64,000 nt of DNA from Candidatus Mediterraneibacter merdipullorum (GCA_019117125.1 DXAL01000021.1:62001-126000), one strand, 5' to 3'; shown: positions 32,732 to 42,597, counted from the first letter of the stretch. The notes: a model not told the origin generated them from the sequence alone. A program made the numbers and translations.

Positions 32732-32845
32732 GGGAAAAATGTATTTGGACTTTACAATTTTAACATGCTCCTGTCTGGATTTTTCGCACCGGTCTGTGGT
32801 AAGATGGTACAGGAATACACAAGACTTGAGAAAAGAGGGATATCT

Positions 32846-33667
32846 ATGCCTACGACATATGCACATTACCGGTTCGGAAAGGAAGTACTTGACGCCCTTC
32901 CGCGGCCGCTCCGGAACGCGGTGGAGAACCACAGGGAGCTGTACGATATCGGACTGCACGGACCGGACATTCTGTTTTATTATAAAGCGCTGAAGAAAAA
33001 TCCGGTCAGCGCCCAGGGGTACGGGCTGCACGGGAAGATGGCGGACGGGTTCTTCCGGGATGCCCTTGAGACGCTGAAGAAGTCGGAGGACCCCGCTGCG
33101 GCGAGGGCTTACATCTACGGCTTTATCTGCCACTTCGCCCTGGACAGCGAGTGCCATCCCTATGTGGAGAAGATGATCCATGACAGCGGCATCGGACATT
33201 CGGAGATTGAGATGGAGTTTGACCGTTTTCTCCTGAAAGAAGATTATATCAATCCGGTGCGCTATCTGGCGACTGGGCATATCCATCCGACCCTGGAAAA
33301 TGCTGCCGTCATCGCACCGTTTTTTCAGGACCTGACGCCGGAGCTTGTGAGAAAGTCCCTCCGGGGGATGGTCTTCTGCCACCGGATGCTGCACGCGCCC
33401 CAGAGGGCGAAGCGCAGGCTGCTCTTCGCGGGCATGAAGCTCGCCGGGCATTATGAGGACAAGCGCGGCATGGTGATGAGCATGGAGCCCAATCCGGCGT
33501 GCCGGGAGTACTGCCGCATCCTGAAGCGGCAGTATGCAGGGGCAGTGCCGCTGGCTGCCGGTCTGATCCTCCAGTACCAGAAAGCGCTGTTCGAGGGAGA
33601 GCCGCTCCCGGAGCGCTTCCACCGCACCTTCGGAGAGGGTGATGACTGGGAAAGTCTGCGGCTGTAA
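32846..33667 (+). CDS. Zinc-dependent phospholipase C family protein
   Basis: 273 residues. The His/Asp-rich pattern of the zinc phospholipase C / S1-P1 nuclease fold is visible: PTTYAHYRFG at the start, DIGLHGPDILFYY, ICHFALDSECHPYVEKMIHD. Many clostridial members are intracellular proteins without a signal peptide and without known substrate, as here. I chose the ATG at 32846 (AGAGGGA upstream); upstream in-frame sequence overlaps the tmRNA promoter region. A TAAGAT -10 (32800-32805) with a poor -35 is a weak promoter candidate. The MFS gene follows after 42 bases. Confidence 0.85.
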   Translation: MPTTYAHYRFGKEVLDALPRPLRNAVENHRELYDIGLHGPDILFYYKALKKNPVSAQGYGLHGKMADGFFRDALETLKKSEDPAAARAYIYGFICHFALDSECHPYVEKMIHDSGIGHSEIEMEFDRFLLKEDYINPVRYLATGHIHPTLENAAVIAPFFQDLTPELVRKSLRGMVFCHRMLHAPQRAKRRLLFAGMKLAGHYEDKRGMVMSMEPNPACREYCRILKRQYAGAVPLAAGLILQYQKALFEGEPLPERFHRTFGEGDDWESLRL

Positions 33668-33709
33668 ACGGGCAGGAACGAAAGCAGTATGAGAGAAGGG
33701 GGAACTTCC

Positions 33710-34960
33710 ATGAAATTTAAACTGACATCTCTGGAAAAGAAATGGGTGCTCTATGATGTAGGCAACTCGGCATTTACACTCCTGGTATCCACCATTTTTC
33801 CAATCTATTTTAATACCCTTGCGGAAAGCGCGGGCATCTCGGATGTGGATTACCTGGCATACTGGGGCTATGCCACTTCGGTCTGCACGCTCATCGTGGC
33901 GATACTCGGACCGACGCTTGGCGCGGTCGCTGATACAAAGAATTACAAGAAAGTCATCTTTACGGTCTGCATGGGCATCGGCGTGCTGGGCTGCGTGGTC
34001 CTGGGCTTTCTGTCTTCCTGGCTGTGGTTCCTGGGCATCTTCGTGCTGGCGAAGACCGGATATTCCGCCAGCCTTGTCTTCTACGATGCGATGCTCACCG
34101 ATGTGACGGAACCGGGCAGGATGGATGCGGTCTCTTCCTACGGATATGCCTGGGGCTATATCGGGAGCTGCATCCCCTTTCTCGCGTGTCTGGGGCTCTA
34201 TATCGGGTCCGGAGCGCTGGGGCTGGGGACCCAGACGGCGCTCCTGATTGGGTTCATCATCACGGCAGTGTGGTGGCTCGGTTCCTCCCTGCCGCTTTTG
34301 TTTGCCTACCGGCAGCGGTATTTCTCTGAAGCGGGCGCCCATGTGGTCCGGGACAGTTTCCGGAGGCTGGGGCGTACCTTTGTGGAACTGACAAAAGAAA
34401 AGCACATCTTTGTCTTCCTCCTGGCGTTCTTCTTTTATATTGACGGCGTCTATACGGTCATCGATATGGCGACCGCATACGGGCAGGCGCTGGGGCTGGA
34501 TACCAATGCGCTCCTTGTGGCGCTTCTTGTGACGCAGATTGTGGCGTTCCCGTCGGTGCTCATTTTCAGCCGCATCGTGAGGAAGGTCAGCGCGGGGACG
34601 GTCATCACCGTCTGCATCGCGGCATATTTCTGCATCGCCGTGTACGCGTACTGGCTGGACAGCGAGGCGGATTTCTGGATACTGGCTGTGGCGGTGGGCA
34701 TGTTCCAGGGAACCATCCAGGCGCTTTCCCGCTCCTGGTTCGCGAAAATCATACCGGCGGAGAAGGCGGGGGAGTTCTTCGGCATATATGATATCTGCGG
34801 GAAAGGAGCTTCTGTCCTTGGAACCGCCCTGGTATCCTTCTTAAGCCAGGCGACCGGGAGCATCAATATCGGAGTCAGCGCGCTCTCGGTCATGTTCCTC
34901 ATCGGTCTGGTCCTGTTCCGGTTCTCTGCAAAGCTGAACGCGCAGCGGGAAAAAATATGA
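33710..34960 (+). CDS. UMF1/Atg22-like MFS transporter
   Basis: 416 residues, about twelve membrane segments. The start EKKWVLYDVGNSAFTLLVSTIFPIYF and the middle GYAWGYIGSCIPFL are typical of the UMF1 family related to vacuolar amino-acid effluxer Atg22. RSWFAKIIPAEKAGEFFGIYDI is the conserved late loop. Substrate unknown, perhaps amino acids. GAAGGGGGAA precedes the ATG. Probably co-transcribed with the phospholipase C-like gene. Confidence 0.88.
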   Translation: MKFKLTSLEKKWVLYDVGNSAFTLLVSTIFPIYFNTLAESAGISDVDYLAYWGYATSVCTLIVAILGPTLGAVADTKNYKKVIFTVCMGIGVLGCVVLGFLSSWLWFLGIFVLAKTGYSASLVFYDAMLTDVTEPGRMDAVSSYGYAWGYIGSCIPFLACLGLYIGSGALGLGTQTALLIGFIITAVWWLGSSLPLLFAYRQRYFSEAGAHVVRDSFRRLGRTFVELTKEKHIFVFLLAFFFYIDGVYTVIDMATAYGQALGLDTNALLVALLVTQIVAFPSVLIFSRIVRKVSAGTVITVCIAAYFCIAVYAYWLDSEADFWILAVAVGMFQGTIQALSRSWFAKIIPAEKAGEFFGIYDICGKGASVLGTALVSFLSQATGSINIGVSALSVMFLIGLVLFRFSAKLNAQREKI

Positions 34961-35007
34961 AATAAATCTGAAATTCTTGAGAAATCACTCAAAATCCACA
35001 GCAGTCA

Positions 35008-35016
35008 TGTTATAAT
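35008..35016 (+). promoter_or_regulatory. Extended -10 promoter of the ABC transporter genes
   Basis: TGTTATAAT with perfect -10 hexamer at 35011-35016. No convincing -35. About 108 bases before the ABC ATPase start. Confidence 0.5.
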
Positions 35017-35124
35017 CAGACAAGAAGAAAAAACAGAGCGGACAGCGCCGCCCGGGAAGGATGGATACTCCGGGAGGCGCTGTATCTCCGCATTGTTTCC
35101 AGTGCGCAAGGAGCGGAAGACAGG

Positions 35125-35829
35125 ATGAAAGATTTCGTCAGGATGGAAGATATCACGAAAATCTACAGGATGGGCGAGGTGGAGATACGGGCTGCGGACC
35201 GCATCAGCTTTTCTGTGGAGAAAGGAGAGCTGGTCGTCATCGTGGGTCCCAGCGGCGCGGGCAAGACGACCGTGCTCAATATCCTGGGCGGCATGGATAC
35301 GGCGACGGACGGGAAGCTCACCGTGGACGGGGAGGACATCACCGCATACAATGCCAGACAGCTCACGGAGTACCGCCGGGAGGACATTGGATTCGTCTTC
35401 CAGTTCTACAACCTGGTGCCGAATCTTACCGCGCTGGAAAATGTGGAGCTGGCGCTGCAGATATGCCGGGACCCGCTGGACGCGGAAGAGGTCCTGGAGG
35501 AAGTGGGGCTGGGCGACCGGCTGAACAACTTTCCGGCACAGCTCTCCGGCGGCGAGCAGCAGCGGGTGTCCATCGCCAGGGCGCTGGCAAAGAATCCCAA
35601 GCTCCTTCTGTGCGACGAGCCGACGGGGGCGCTGGACTACAATACCGGGAAATCCATCCTCAAACTCCTCCAGAACATGTGCAGGGAGAGAGGCATGACG
35701 GTCATCATCATCACCCACAATCAGGCGCTTGCGCCGATGGCGGACCGTCTCATCCACATCAAGAACGGTCATGTATCGAAGATGGAGAGAAACGGACACC
35801 CGGTGTCCATCGATGAGATAGAGTGGTAG
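35125..35829 (+). CDS. MacB/LolD-type ABC transporter ATP-binding protein
   Basis: 234 residues. Walker [11 protein letters not shown]-loop [20 protein letters not shown], signature [15 protein letters not shown], Walker [14 protein letters not shown]-loop ITHNQ. The Q-loop sequence and EPTGALD are typical of mechanotransmission-type ABC systems paired with FtsX-like permeases. The next gene, 67 bases on, encodes such a permease. In Firmicutes such pairs handle peptide antibiotics, lipoproteins or envelope signals; the role here is unknown. No linked two-component system. Confidence 0.92.
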   Translation: MKDFVRMEDITKIYRMGEVEIRAADRISFSVEKGELVVIVGPSGAGKTTVLNILGGMDTATDGKLTVDGEDITAYNARQLTEYRREDIGFVFQFYNLVPNLTALENVELALQICRDPLDAEEVLEEVGLGDRLNNFPAQLSGGEQQRVSIARALAKNPKLLLCDEPTGALDYNTGKSILKLLQNMCRERGMTVIIITHNQALAPMADRLIHIKNGHVSKMERNGHPVSIDEIEW

Positions 35830-35896
35830 GATAAGCAAGACAGAGAGAAAGGACAGCCGGCAGGGCGACGCAGGACCAGGGCGGCAGGGCAGACAG

Positions 35897-38800
35897 ATGA
35901 GGAAGAAAGCGCTTCGGAAAGACTTTTTTATGGAGATACGCAGAAGTCTGGGGCGCTTTCTGTCCATTTTTTTCATTGTTGCCATCGGCTGCGCGTTCTT
36001 TTCCGGGATACGCGCCTCGGAACCGGATATGCGCTACTCGGGCGACGCCTATTTTGACGGGAAGGACCTGATGGATATCCAGGTCATCAGCACCATGGGG
36101 CTGACGGATGACGACGTGGCTGCCCTGGAGGCGGTAGACGGCGTCGGGAAAGCAGAGGGAAGGTACTCTGCGGATGTGCTCTGCTCCGAGGGGGACAATC
36201 AGATCGTGGTGCATGTGATGTCCCGGATGCCGGATATGAACCAGGTGCAGCTGGAAGAGGGAGCGCTTCCGGAGGCGGCGGACGAGTGCGCCCTGGATGT
36301 GGATTATCTGGCTGAGAGCAGCCTGGAGATTGGGGATACGGTCACATTTGCCAGCGGCACGGAGGATGACATCACGGACACGCTGGCGACGGATACCTTT
36401 ACGATAACCGGCGCAGTCAGCAGCCCGGAGTACATTTCGTTCCAGCGGGGCAGCGCCACGATCGGAAACGGCAGCGTGAACGCCTTTGCCGTGGTGCCGG
36501 CAGAGAGTTTCGCCCTGGACGTCTATACGGAAATCTGCATCCAGGTACAGGGCGCGAAAGAGCTGACCGCGTTTACCGATGTGTATGATGAGCGGATTGA
36601 GGAAGTGCTGGACCGCGTGGAAGGAATACAAAAAGGGCGGCAGCAGGCGCGGTATGACGAGATACAGGAAGAGGCGGACGGGCAGCTGGAAGAGGCAAGG
36701 CAGGAGCTTTCCGATGCGGAGACGGAGCTTGCGGAAGGGAAGGCGGAAGCGGAAGCCGAGCTGGCCGATGCGAAGCAGCAGCTGGAGGACGCCCAGGCGG
36801 AAGTGGACAGCGGGAAGGAACAGCTGGAGGACTCGAGGCAGGAACTGGAGACAGCGAGACAGGAGATTCAGGACTCCCGGCAGGACCTGACAGACGGACA
36901 GGAACAGGTGGACCAGGGGACGGAAGAGCTGAATGCAAATATCGATGCGCTGAATGCCCAGATTGAGGAACTCAATGCAGCGAAGGAGCAGTACAACGCG
37001 CTGGCGGCATCGGGGCAGGACGACGATGTCACCAATGCCACGCTGAGCGCCATGTACGGGGAGATACAAAAAGGCGAGGCGGCAGTTGAGGCTGCCCAGG
37101 CGCAGATTGAGTCCGCGAAGGCGGAGCTTTCTTCCTCCCAGGAACAGATAAATGACGGCTGGGCGCAGATTGAAGCGGGCGAACAGCAGATTGCGGACGG
37201 GGAGCAGCAGATCGCGGACGCCGAGGCGGAGCTCGCGGATGCCCAGGCTGAGATAGACGACGGCTGGGAAGAGTACAAGGAAGGAAAAGCCGAGGCTGAG
37301 GCGGAGATCGCGGACGGGGAGCAGCAGATTGAAGATGCGAAGGAAGAGCTTGCGGATGCGGAAGCAGAGCTTGCGGACCTGGAGATGCCGGAGTGGTTCA
37401 TCTATGACCGGGACAATCTGCCGGACCATACCGGGTACGGGGAGAATGCGGACCGGATGCGCGCCATCGGGGAAGTGTTCCCCGCCATCTTCTTCCTTGT
37501 GGCGGCGCTCATCAGCCTGACGACCATGACGCGCATGGTGGAGGAGCAGAGGACCCAGATAGGGACTCTGAAAGCCCTGGGATACGAACGCCATTCCATC
37601 GCGGGGAAATACCTGGGGTACGCGCTGCTTGCCACAGTGACGGGCAGTGTGGCGGGCATCCTCTTCGGGGAGAAGGTGTTCCCCTGGATTATCATCAATG
37701 CCTACGGCATCATGTACCAGCATATGCACGACATCGTCCTTCCCTATAATCTCCAGTACGGGCTGGGAGCGGCGGGAGCAGCGCTGGCAAGTACGCTGCT
37801 GGCTACATTCCTTGCATGCTATAAGGAACTGCGGGAGCAGGCGGCGGAACTGATGCGTCCTCCGACGCCCAAACAGGGGCAGCGGGTGATGCTGGAGCGC
37901 GTCGGCTTTCTGTGGAAACGCCTGAACTTTTCCTGGAAGGCGAGCGTGCGCAATCTCGTCCGGTACAAGAAGCGGCTCTTTATGACCGTGTTCGGCATCG
38001 GGGGATGTATGGCGCTGATGCTGGTGGGGTTCGGTCTGAAGGATTCCATCTTTGCCATCGTGGATATCCAGTATGCACAGATCCAGCTTTATGACGGCAA
38101 TATCATTTTAAGCGACGATGCTTCGGATGAGGAGAAAGCCCATATTCTCGCGGAGCTGGATAAGGACCGGTACATGACCGGCGCGATGGAGGGGCTGCTC
38201 ACACAGGTCTCCGTGGGGAACGGGGATGAGTGGCATGACGTGTACGTGAATGTGCCGAAAGAAGTGGAGCAGTTTCCCGAATTTGTCGTCCTTCAGGACC
38301 GGACGACAGACGGTACATACAGCCTGGAAGATTCCGGCGCCGTCCTGACGGAAAAGATGGCGTCGGAACTGGATGTGGAACCGGGGGATAGGGTCACGAT
38401 ACGGGATGAGGAGAAAGGCGACCTGGAAGTGGAAGTCGGCGCGGTGTGCGAGAACTATATGGGACATTATCTTTACCTGACGCCGGACGTCTATGAGGAA
38501 GTGTACGGGGAAGCGCCGGATTACAACTGCATCTTCTACAAGACGGCGGACCGCATCACAGAGGAGGCGGAGCGCATCGGCGAGGAGGCGCTGGCGCTGC
38601 CGGGAGCCCTGAGCGTGAGCTATACCACAGACTTGAGGGAGCAGGTGGACCATATGCTGGGAGCGCTGGACTCGGTCATCGCAGTCCTTATCATCTCCGC
38701 GGGCATGCTGGCTTTCGTGGTCCTCTACAATCTGAACAATATCAGCATCACGGAGCGCAAGAGAGAGCTCGCCACGCTGAAAGTGCTTGGCTTTTACAAC

Positions 38801-39067
38801 AGTGAAGTGTCCATGTACGTGTACCGGGAGAATATCGTGCTGACCGTGCTCGGCGCGCTGTTCGGCATCGTCCTTGGAAAGATACTCCACCGGTTCATCA
38901 TCGTGACAGTGGAGATTGAGTCTGTGATGTTCGGGAGAAATATCGACCTGAGCAGCTTTGTATACGGCTTCCTTCTGACCTGCCTGTTCTCCATGCTGGT
39001 GAACGGGGCGATGTACTTTAAGCTCCGGAAGATTGATATGGTCGAATCGCTGAAGAGTGTGGAGTGA
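35897..39067 (+). CDS. FtsX/MacB-type ABC permease with large extracytoplasmic coiled coil
   Basis: 1056 residues. One N-terminal membrane helix (FLSIFFIVAIGCAFFSGIRA), a folded extracytoplasmic domain to about residue 240, then about 260 residues of Glu/Ala/Gln-rich heptad-like sequence (repeats such as ADGEQQIADAEAELADAQ). Next comes the first FtsX core with three helices (PAIFFLVAALISLTTMTRMVEEQRTQIGTLKALGYE), a second linked half and extracytoplasmic domain, and a final FtsX core (LAFVVLYNLNNISITERKRELATLKVLGFY). It pairs with the ATPase upstream. The long coiled coil could reach through the wall. The start ATG has only a poor SD. Confidence 0.9.
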   Translation: MRKKALRKDFFMEIRRSLGRFLSIFFIVAIGCAFFSGIRASEPDMRYSGDAYFDGKDLMDIQVISTMGLTDDDVAALEAVDGVGKAEGRYSADVLCSEGDNQIVVHVMSRMPDMNQVQLEEGALPEAADECALDVDYLAESSLEIGDTVTFASGTEDDITDTLATDTFTITGAVSSPEYISFQRGSATIGNGSVNAFAVVPAESFALDVYTEICIQVQGAKELTAFTDVYDERIEEVLDRVEGIQKGRQQARYDEIQEEADGQLEEARQELSDAETELAEGKAEAEAELADAKQQLEDAQAEVDSGKEQLEDSRQELETARQEIQDSRQDLTDGQEQVDQGTEELNANIDALNAQIEELNAAKEQYNALAASGQDDDVTNATLSAMYGEIQKGEAAVEAAQAQIESAKAELSSSQEQINDGWAQIEAGEQQIADGEQQIADAEAELADAQAEIDDGWEEYKEGKAEAEAEIADGEQQIEDAKEELADAEAELADLEMPEWFIYDRDNLPDHTGYGENADRMRAIGEVFPAIFFLVAALISLTTMTRMVEEQRTQIGTLKALGYERHSIAGKYLGYALLATVTGSVAGILFGEKVFPWIIINAYGIMYQHMHDIVLPYNLQYGLGAAGAALASTLLATFLACYKELREQAAELMRPPTPKQGQRVMLERVGFLWKRLNFSWKASVRNLVRYKKRLFMTVFGIGGCMALMLVGFGLKDSIFAIVDIQYAQIQLYDGNIILSDDASDEEKAHILAELDKDRYMTGAMEGLLTQVSVGNGDEWHDVYVNVPKEVEQFPEFVVLQDRTTDGTYSLEDSGAVLTEKMASELDVEPGDRVTIRDEEKGDLEVEVGAVCENYMGHYLYLTPDVYEEVYGEAPDYNCIFYKTADRITEEAERIGEEALALPGALSVSYTTDLREQVDHMLGALDSVIAVLIISAGMLAFVVLYNLNNISITERKRELATLKVLGFYNSEVSMYVYRENIVLTVLGALFGIVLGKILHRFIIVTVEIESVMFGRNIDLSSFVYGFLLTCLFSMLVNGAMYFKLRKIDMVESLKSVE

Positions 39068-39086
39068 GAGCGGATTGAGTCTGGTA

Positions 39087-40004
39087 TCACAGCGCCAGTT
39101 CTCCGATGAATACCATCACCGGAAGTGTGATGAGCGACAGTATGGTCGAGAGGGCGAACATCTCTGATGCATAGGTGTAGTTCTGCCGGTAGCGGATTGC
39201 CATCATGGTTCCAAGCGTCGCGGTGGGGCATGCCGCTGCGATGAGGACGGTCATGGAGACATCCGTCGGCAGACGGAGGAGCATGAGCATCGGAACCGTG
39301 CAGAGCGGGAGGATGACGAGCTTGATGGCGGAGTTAAAGTAAATGTGCAGATTGCGGCACATTTTTCCGATATCAGCCTGGGCGACGGAAAAGCCCGCCA
39401 CCATCATGGCAAGGGGCGTGTTCATATCTGCGATGTAGTTCATGGAGTCCAGAAGGACTGCCGGGATGCGGATTTTCAGGAAGAACAGGACGACCGCCAG
39501 GATCGTGGAGAGGACCATGGGGGAGAGAAAGCCTTCCCGGAGGTTTTTCAGGGAAAGCCGCTTCTCCATCAGGATGATGCCGTGGGTCCAGGAAAACAGA
39601 TTGAACATGACCATGTATGCGGTGAGGAAAAAGATTCCCGTATCGCCGAGCACACTCCCGAGCAGAGGAATGCCGATGAACCCGCAGTTGGAGTACATGG
39701 CGCAGAACCGCTCGATGCAGTAGTCATCCCCGCTTTTCGGGCGGATGAGTACGGTCGACAGGATGATGCCGAGGATATGGGCGGCGGCAGCGGCTGCAAA
39801 AGAGAGCAGGAGGCTGCGCACCAGTTCCGGGCGGTATTCGGTCTGGTAGACTGTGATGATAAGGACCGGGTTGACGACCATGAGGAGCAGGTTTGATACG
39901 CTCTTATTGCCCTCCTGGGTCACAAGCCCGATGCGGTAGCATAAAAATGCGAGCAGCAGGATGAGGAACATTTTCACCAGCTGCTCAAAAATAAGGATAA
40001 ACAT
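39087..40004 (-). CDS. AEC family transporter (second copy)
   Basis: 305 residues, about ten membrane segments, AEC type: MVVNPVLIITVYQTE, YSNCGFIGIPLLGSVLG and the C-terminal AAACPTATLGTMMAIRY are typical. Probably exports or imports an organic acid; substrate unknown. ATG at 40004 has CGGAG about 11 bases upstream; further upstream in-frame sequence is a run through the terminator and is not coding. Convergent with the giant permease, 19 bases apart. Confidence 0.85.
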   Translation of the reverse strand: MFILIFEQLVKMFLILLLAFLCYRIGLVTQEGNKSVSNLLLMVVNPVLIITVYQTEYRPELVRSLLLSFAAAAAAHILGIILSTVLIRPKSGDDYCIERFCAMYSNCGFIGIPLLGSVLGDTGIFFLTAYMVMFNLFSWTHGIILMEKRLSLKNLREGFLSPMVLSTILAVVLFFLKIRIPAVLLDSMNYIADMNTPLAMMVAGFSVAQADIGKMCRNLHIYFNSAIKLVILPLCTVPMLMLLRLPTDVSMTVLIAAACPTATLGTMMAIRYRQNYTYASEMFALSTILSLITLPVMVFIGELAL

Positions 40005-40074
40005 GATGATTCGACTCCGTCTTCTGTTTTGTGTGTCTGCAAAGTTATTATGTGCGGCATCCGCGAAAATATGA

Positions 40075-40103
40075 CCGTCCTCCTGCTTTCTGCGGGAGGA
40101 CGG
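40075..40103 (-). terminator. Intrinsic terminator of pduL
   Basis: CCGTCCTCC (40075-40083) and GGAGGACGG (40095-40103) are exactly complementary. On the minus strand TCATATTTT follows. It separates pduL from the AEC gene. Confidence 0.65.
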
Positions 40104-40122
40104 CATTTTTGACCGTACAGGA

Positions 40123-40764
40123 TTACCGGTGGATGCCGGCCTGCAGTTCGTCCGCCCATGTCTGCAGGCTGTATGTATGTCCGTTAAAGAGCTTGAGGAT
40201 GACGCCGGTGGGATTTTCCTCGTTGGCAAACGCGTTTGCCTCATCGGTATCTACGTGCATTGCGAGGGAAAAGGACGGGCTGACGCGCACCACTACATCG
40301 GAAAAGATGAGGGAGCGCTCATAGCTGGTGGTGATGACGAATACGATGTCATTGTCCTTTACGCGGGCGCGGAGCGCATCCACGGGAGTCATGTGGATAT
40401 GACGTTTGGCGACGATGACGCCGCGCTTAAGTTCCAGACTGCCCTTCGGTCCGATGAGCGTGCAGCCCGGTGTGTCCTCCAGGTCCCCCGACTGGCGGAT
40501 GACGCTTTTTATCCCCAGCTTCCTTGCGTCGGTAACCGAAATCTCCACCTGGGTCTCCTTGCGGAATGGACCGAGGATGACGACTTTCTCGAACCTTCCT
40601 CTTGGACCGACGACGGTGAGGCGCTCCCTGCACGCGAACTGACCGGGCTGGCTCAGCTCTTTGGCGAAGGTGATCTTCGCCCCTTTGCCGTACAGGATTT
40701 CAAAATCTTCCTGCGTGATGTGGATATGTCTTGCCGACGTCTCGATGGGTATCGTTAAACTCAT
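40123..40764 (-). CDS. pduL: PduL-type phosphotransacylase
   Basis: 213 residues, two similar PduL beta-barrel halves, each with a metal-binding HIH motif: ARHIHIT near the start and KRHIHMTP in the middle. Interconverts acyl-CoA and acyl phosphate. No microcompartment shell or diol dehydratase genes are near, and no N-terminal encapsulation peptide is evident, so it probably acts as a housekeeping acetyl phosphate enzyme with acetate kinase. ATG at 40764 preferred (AAAGGAG about 11 bases upstream); a GTG at 40776 directly abuts the SD. Strong promoter at 40793-40821. Confidence 0.9.
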   Translation of the reverse strand: MSLTIPIETSARHIHITQEDFEILYGKGAKITFAKELSQPGQFACRERLTVVGPRGRFEKVVILGPFRKETQVEISVTDARKLGIKSVIRQSGDLEDTPGCTLIGPKGSLELKRGVIVAKRHIHMTPVDALRARVKDNDIVFVITTSYERSLIFSDVVVRVSPSFSLAMHVDTDEANAFANEENPTGVILKLFNGHTYSLQTWADELQAGIHR

Positions 40765-40792
40765 AGCTCTTTTCACTCCTTTACCACACTAA

Positions 40793-40821
40793 ATTGTAGC
40801 AGACCGGGAACGGTATTGCAA
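40793..40821 (-). promoter_or_regulatory. Promoter of pduL
   Basis: Minus strand TTGCAA (40816-40821), 17 bases, TACAAT (40793-40798), about 29 bases before the ATG. Confidence 0.72.
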
Positions 40822-40866
40822 TCTTAAATATAAGTAAAAATAATGAAAAGTCCGTGTAAAATTTCG

Positions 40867-40895
40867 TTGACATCCGGTAATCCGGCATGATAAGT
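40867..40895 (+). promoter_or_regulatory. Promoter candidate of the Na/Pi symporter gene
   Basis: Perfect TTGACA (40867-40872), 17 bases, ATAAGT (40890-40895; GATAAG with a 16-base spacer is the alternative). An A/T-rich stretch precedes the -35. No Pho box was recognised. Confidence 0.5.
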
Positions 40896-40968
40896 TTAAG
40901 ACAGCGCGCGGGCAGAAAAAAGATACATCACATGTACTGCGCAGGGCTGTATGCAAAGGAGAAAAGGA

Positions 40969-42597
40969 ATGGGAATTACAGACGTACTTTCACTGTTCGG
41001 CGGTCTTGCTCTTTTCCTGTACGGAATGCAGATGATGAGCAATGGTCTCGAGGCGGCTGCCGGAAATAAAATGAAATCAATCCTCGAGAAACTGACGTCC
41101 AACCGCATCAAGGGCGTCATCGTGGGTGCGGCTATCACGGCGGTGATACAGTCTTCATCTGCGACAACGGTCATGGTCGTCGGATTTGTAAACTCGGGTC
41201 TGATGACGCTGCAGCAGGCAGTCTGGATTATCATGGGCGCCAACATCGGTACGACCATCACAGGTCAGCTCATCGCCCTGGATATCGGCGCCATCGCGCC
41301 GCTGTTTGCCATCCTCGGCGTCGGCGCCATCATGTTCTCAAAGAACGAGAAGGTGCATCACATCAGCAGCATCATAGCCGGACTCGGCATCCTGTTCATC
41401 GGTATGGACATGATGGGCGCGGCGATGGAGCCGCTCCAGGAGTCTGAGGCATTCATCAACCTGATGACCCAGTTCAGCAACCCGCTGCTCGGCATCCTGG
41501 TTGGCGCGGTCTTTACGGCGGTCATCCAGTCCTCTTCCGCATCGGTGGGCATCCTGCAGGCGCTGGCGGCGACGGGCATGATCCCGCTCTCCAGCGCGGT
41601 ATATGTGCTCTTCGGACAGAATATCGGCACCTGCATCACAGCGGTGCTGGCATCCATTGGAACAAAGGTGAACGCGAGACGGACCACCGTCATCCATCTG
41701 ATGTTCAATATCATCGGTACAGCGATATTTACGGTCATCTGCATGGTGACCCCGTATGTGGCGCTGGTGGAGTCCATCACACCGGGCGACCCGGTGGCGC
41801 AGATCGCCAACGCCCACACAATATTCAACATCGTGACAACGCTCATCCTGCTTCCCTTCGGGACGTACATGGCGAAAGCGGCGGAGAAGATACTTCCCGA
41901 CAGCAAGAAGGCGGACGACGAGGAGCTGCGCCTGCGCTACATCCGTCCCTTTGATTCTTCCTATGCGGTGGGAAACAGCGCCATCGCCATCACCCAGGTA
42001 AAGGAAGAAGTGGACCGGATGCTCGACATGGTGTCAAAGAATATCGTGGATTCCTTCAACACGCTTATCAGCTATGACGAGAAAGCCCGCAAAAAGGTGA
42101 TAGAACGGGAGGAATACATCGATTACCTCAACAAGGGAATCTCCGAATACATCGTGTCCCTGATGTCCGGGGAGATGAATGCAAATGATTCCCGTAAGAT
42201 AAACGGCTACTATGCCATCATCAGCAATCTCGAGCGCATCGGGGACCATGCGACGAACATCGCGGGGTATGCGGACGATATGAAGAAGTGGGACCTGAAA
42301 TTCTCGGATATGGTGCTGGAAGAACTGGAAGAGATGAAGCAGCAGTGTGTAGCCGCGCTGGATAATCTCCGGAACCCTGTGCCGGAGAATGCAGTGGTGG
42401 TGCTCGAGCGCGCCGCAGTTATCGAGCAGCAGACAGACGATATGCGGGAGAAATATTTCAAGAAACAGATGCAGCGCCTCAAGAAGGGCAAATGCAAGCC
42501 CCAGAGCGGCATCGTATTCTCCGAAGTGCTGACGGATTTTGAGCGTATGGGCGACCACGCGCTGAATATCGCGGAGCAGTATAAAGAGATGGCGTGA
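40969..42597 (+). CDS. Na+/phosphate cotransporter with C-terminal PhoU-like domain
   Basis: 542 residues. Two inverted-repeat halves each carry the QSSSA signature (AVIQSSSATTVMVVGF near residue 60; AVIQSSSASVGILQAL near residue 185), as in NptA/SLC34-type symporters. Membrane part ends near residue 310; residues about 350-542 form a PhoU-like helical domain (ERIGDHATNIAGYA and ERMGDHALNIAEQY). It imports phosphate with Na+, the PhoU part probably sensing or gating. ATG at 40969 follows AAAGGAG by 6 bases. Expression may read into the terminator before spoVT. Confidence 0.92.
   Translation: MGITDVLSLFGGLALFLYGMQMMSNGLEAAAGNKMKSILEKLTSNRIKGVIVGAAITAVIQSSSATTVMVVGFVNSGLMTLQQAVWIIMGANIGTTITGQLIALDIGAIAPLFAILGVGAIMFSKNEKVHHISSIIAGLGILFIGMDMMGAAMEPLQESEAFINLMTQFSNPLLGILVGAVFTAVIQSSSASVGILQALAATGMIPLSSAVYVLFGQNIGTCITAVLASIGTKVNARRTTVIHLMFNIIGTAIFTVICMVTPYVALVESITPGDPVAQIANAHTIFNIVTTLILLPFGTYMAKAAEKILPDSKKADDEELRLRYIRPFDSSYAVGNSAIAITQVKEEVDRMLDMVSKNIVDSFNTLISYDEKARKKVIEREEYIDYLNKGISEYIVSLMSGEMNANDSRKINGYYAIISNLERIGDHATNIAGYADDMKKWDLKFSDMVLEELEEMKQQCVAALDNLRNPVPENAVVVLERAAVIEQQTDDMREKYFKKQMQRLKKGKCKPQSGIVFSEVLTDFERMGDHALNIAEQYKEMA

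Noticed and set aside
32528-34405. 625-codon minus-strand frame ending in ANLKLNANDNYELAAA
   Set aside because: Its last residues are the tmRNA tag; the rest is the reverse of the phospholipase C-like and UMF1 genes. Only the tag part is translated, by trans-translation.
40123-40764. PduL as a sign of a bacterial microcompartment
   Set aside because: No shell protein, signature enzyme or encapsulation peptide in the surroundings.
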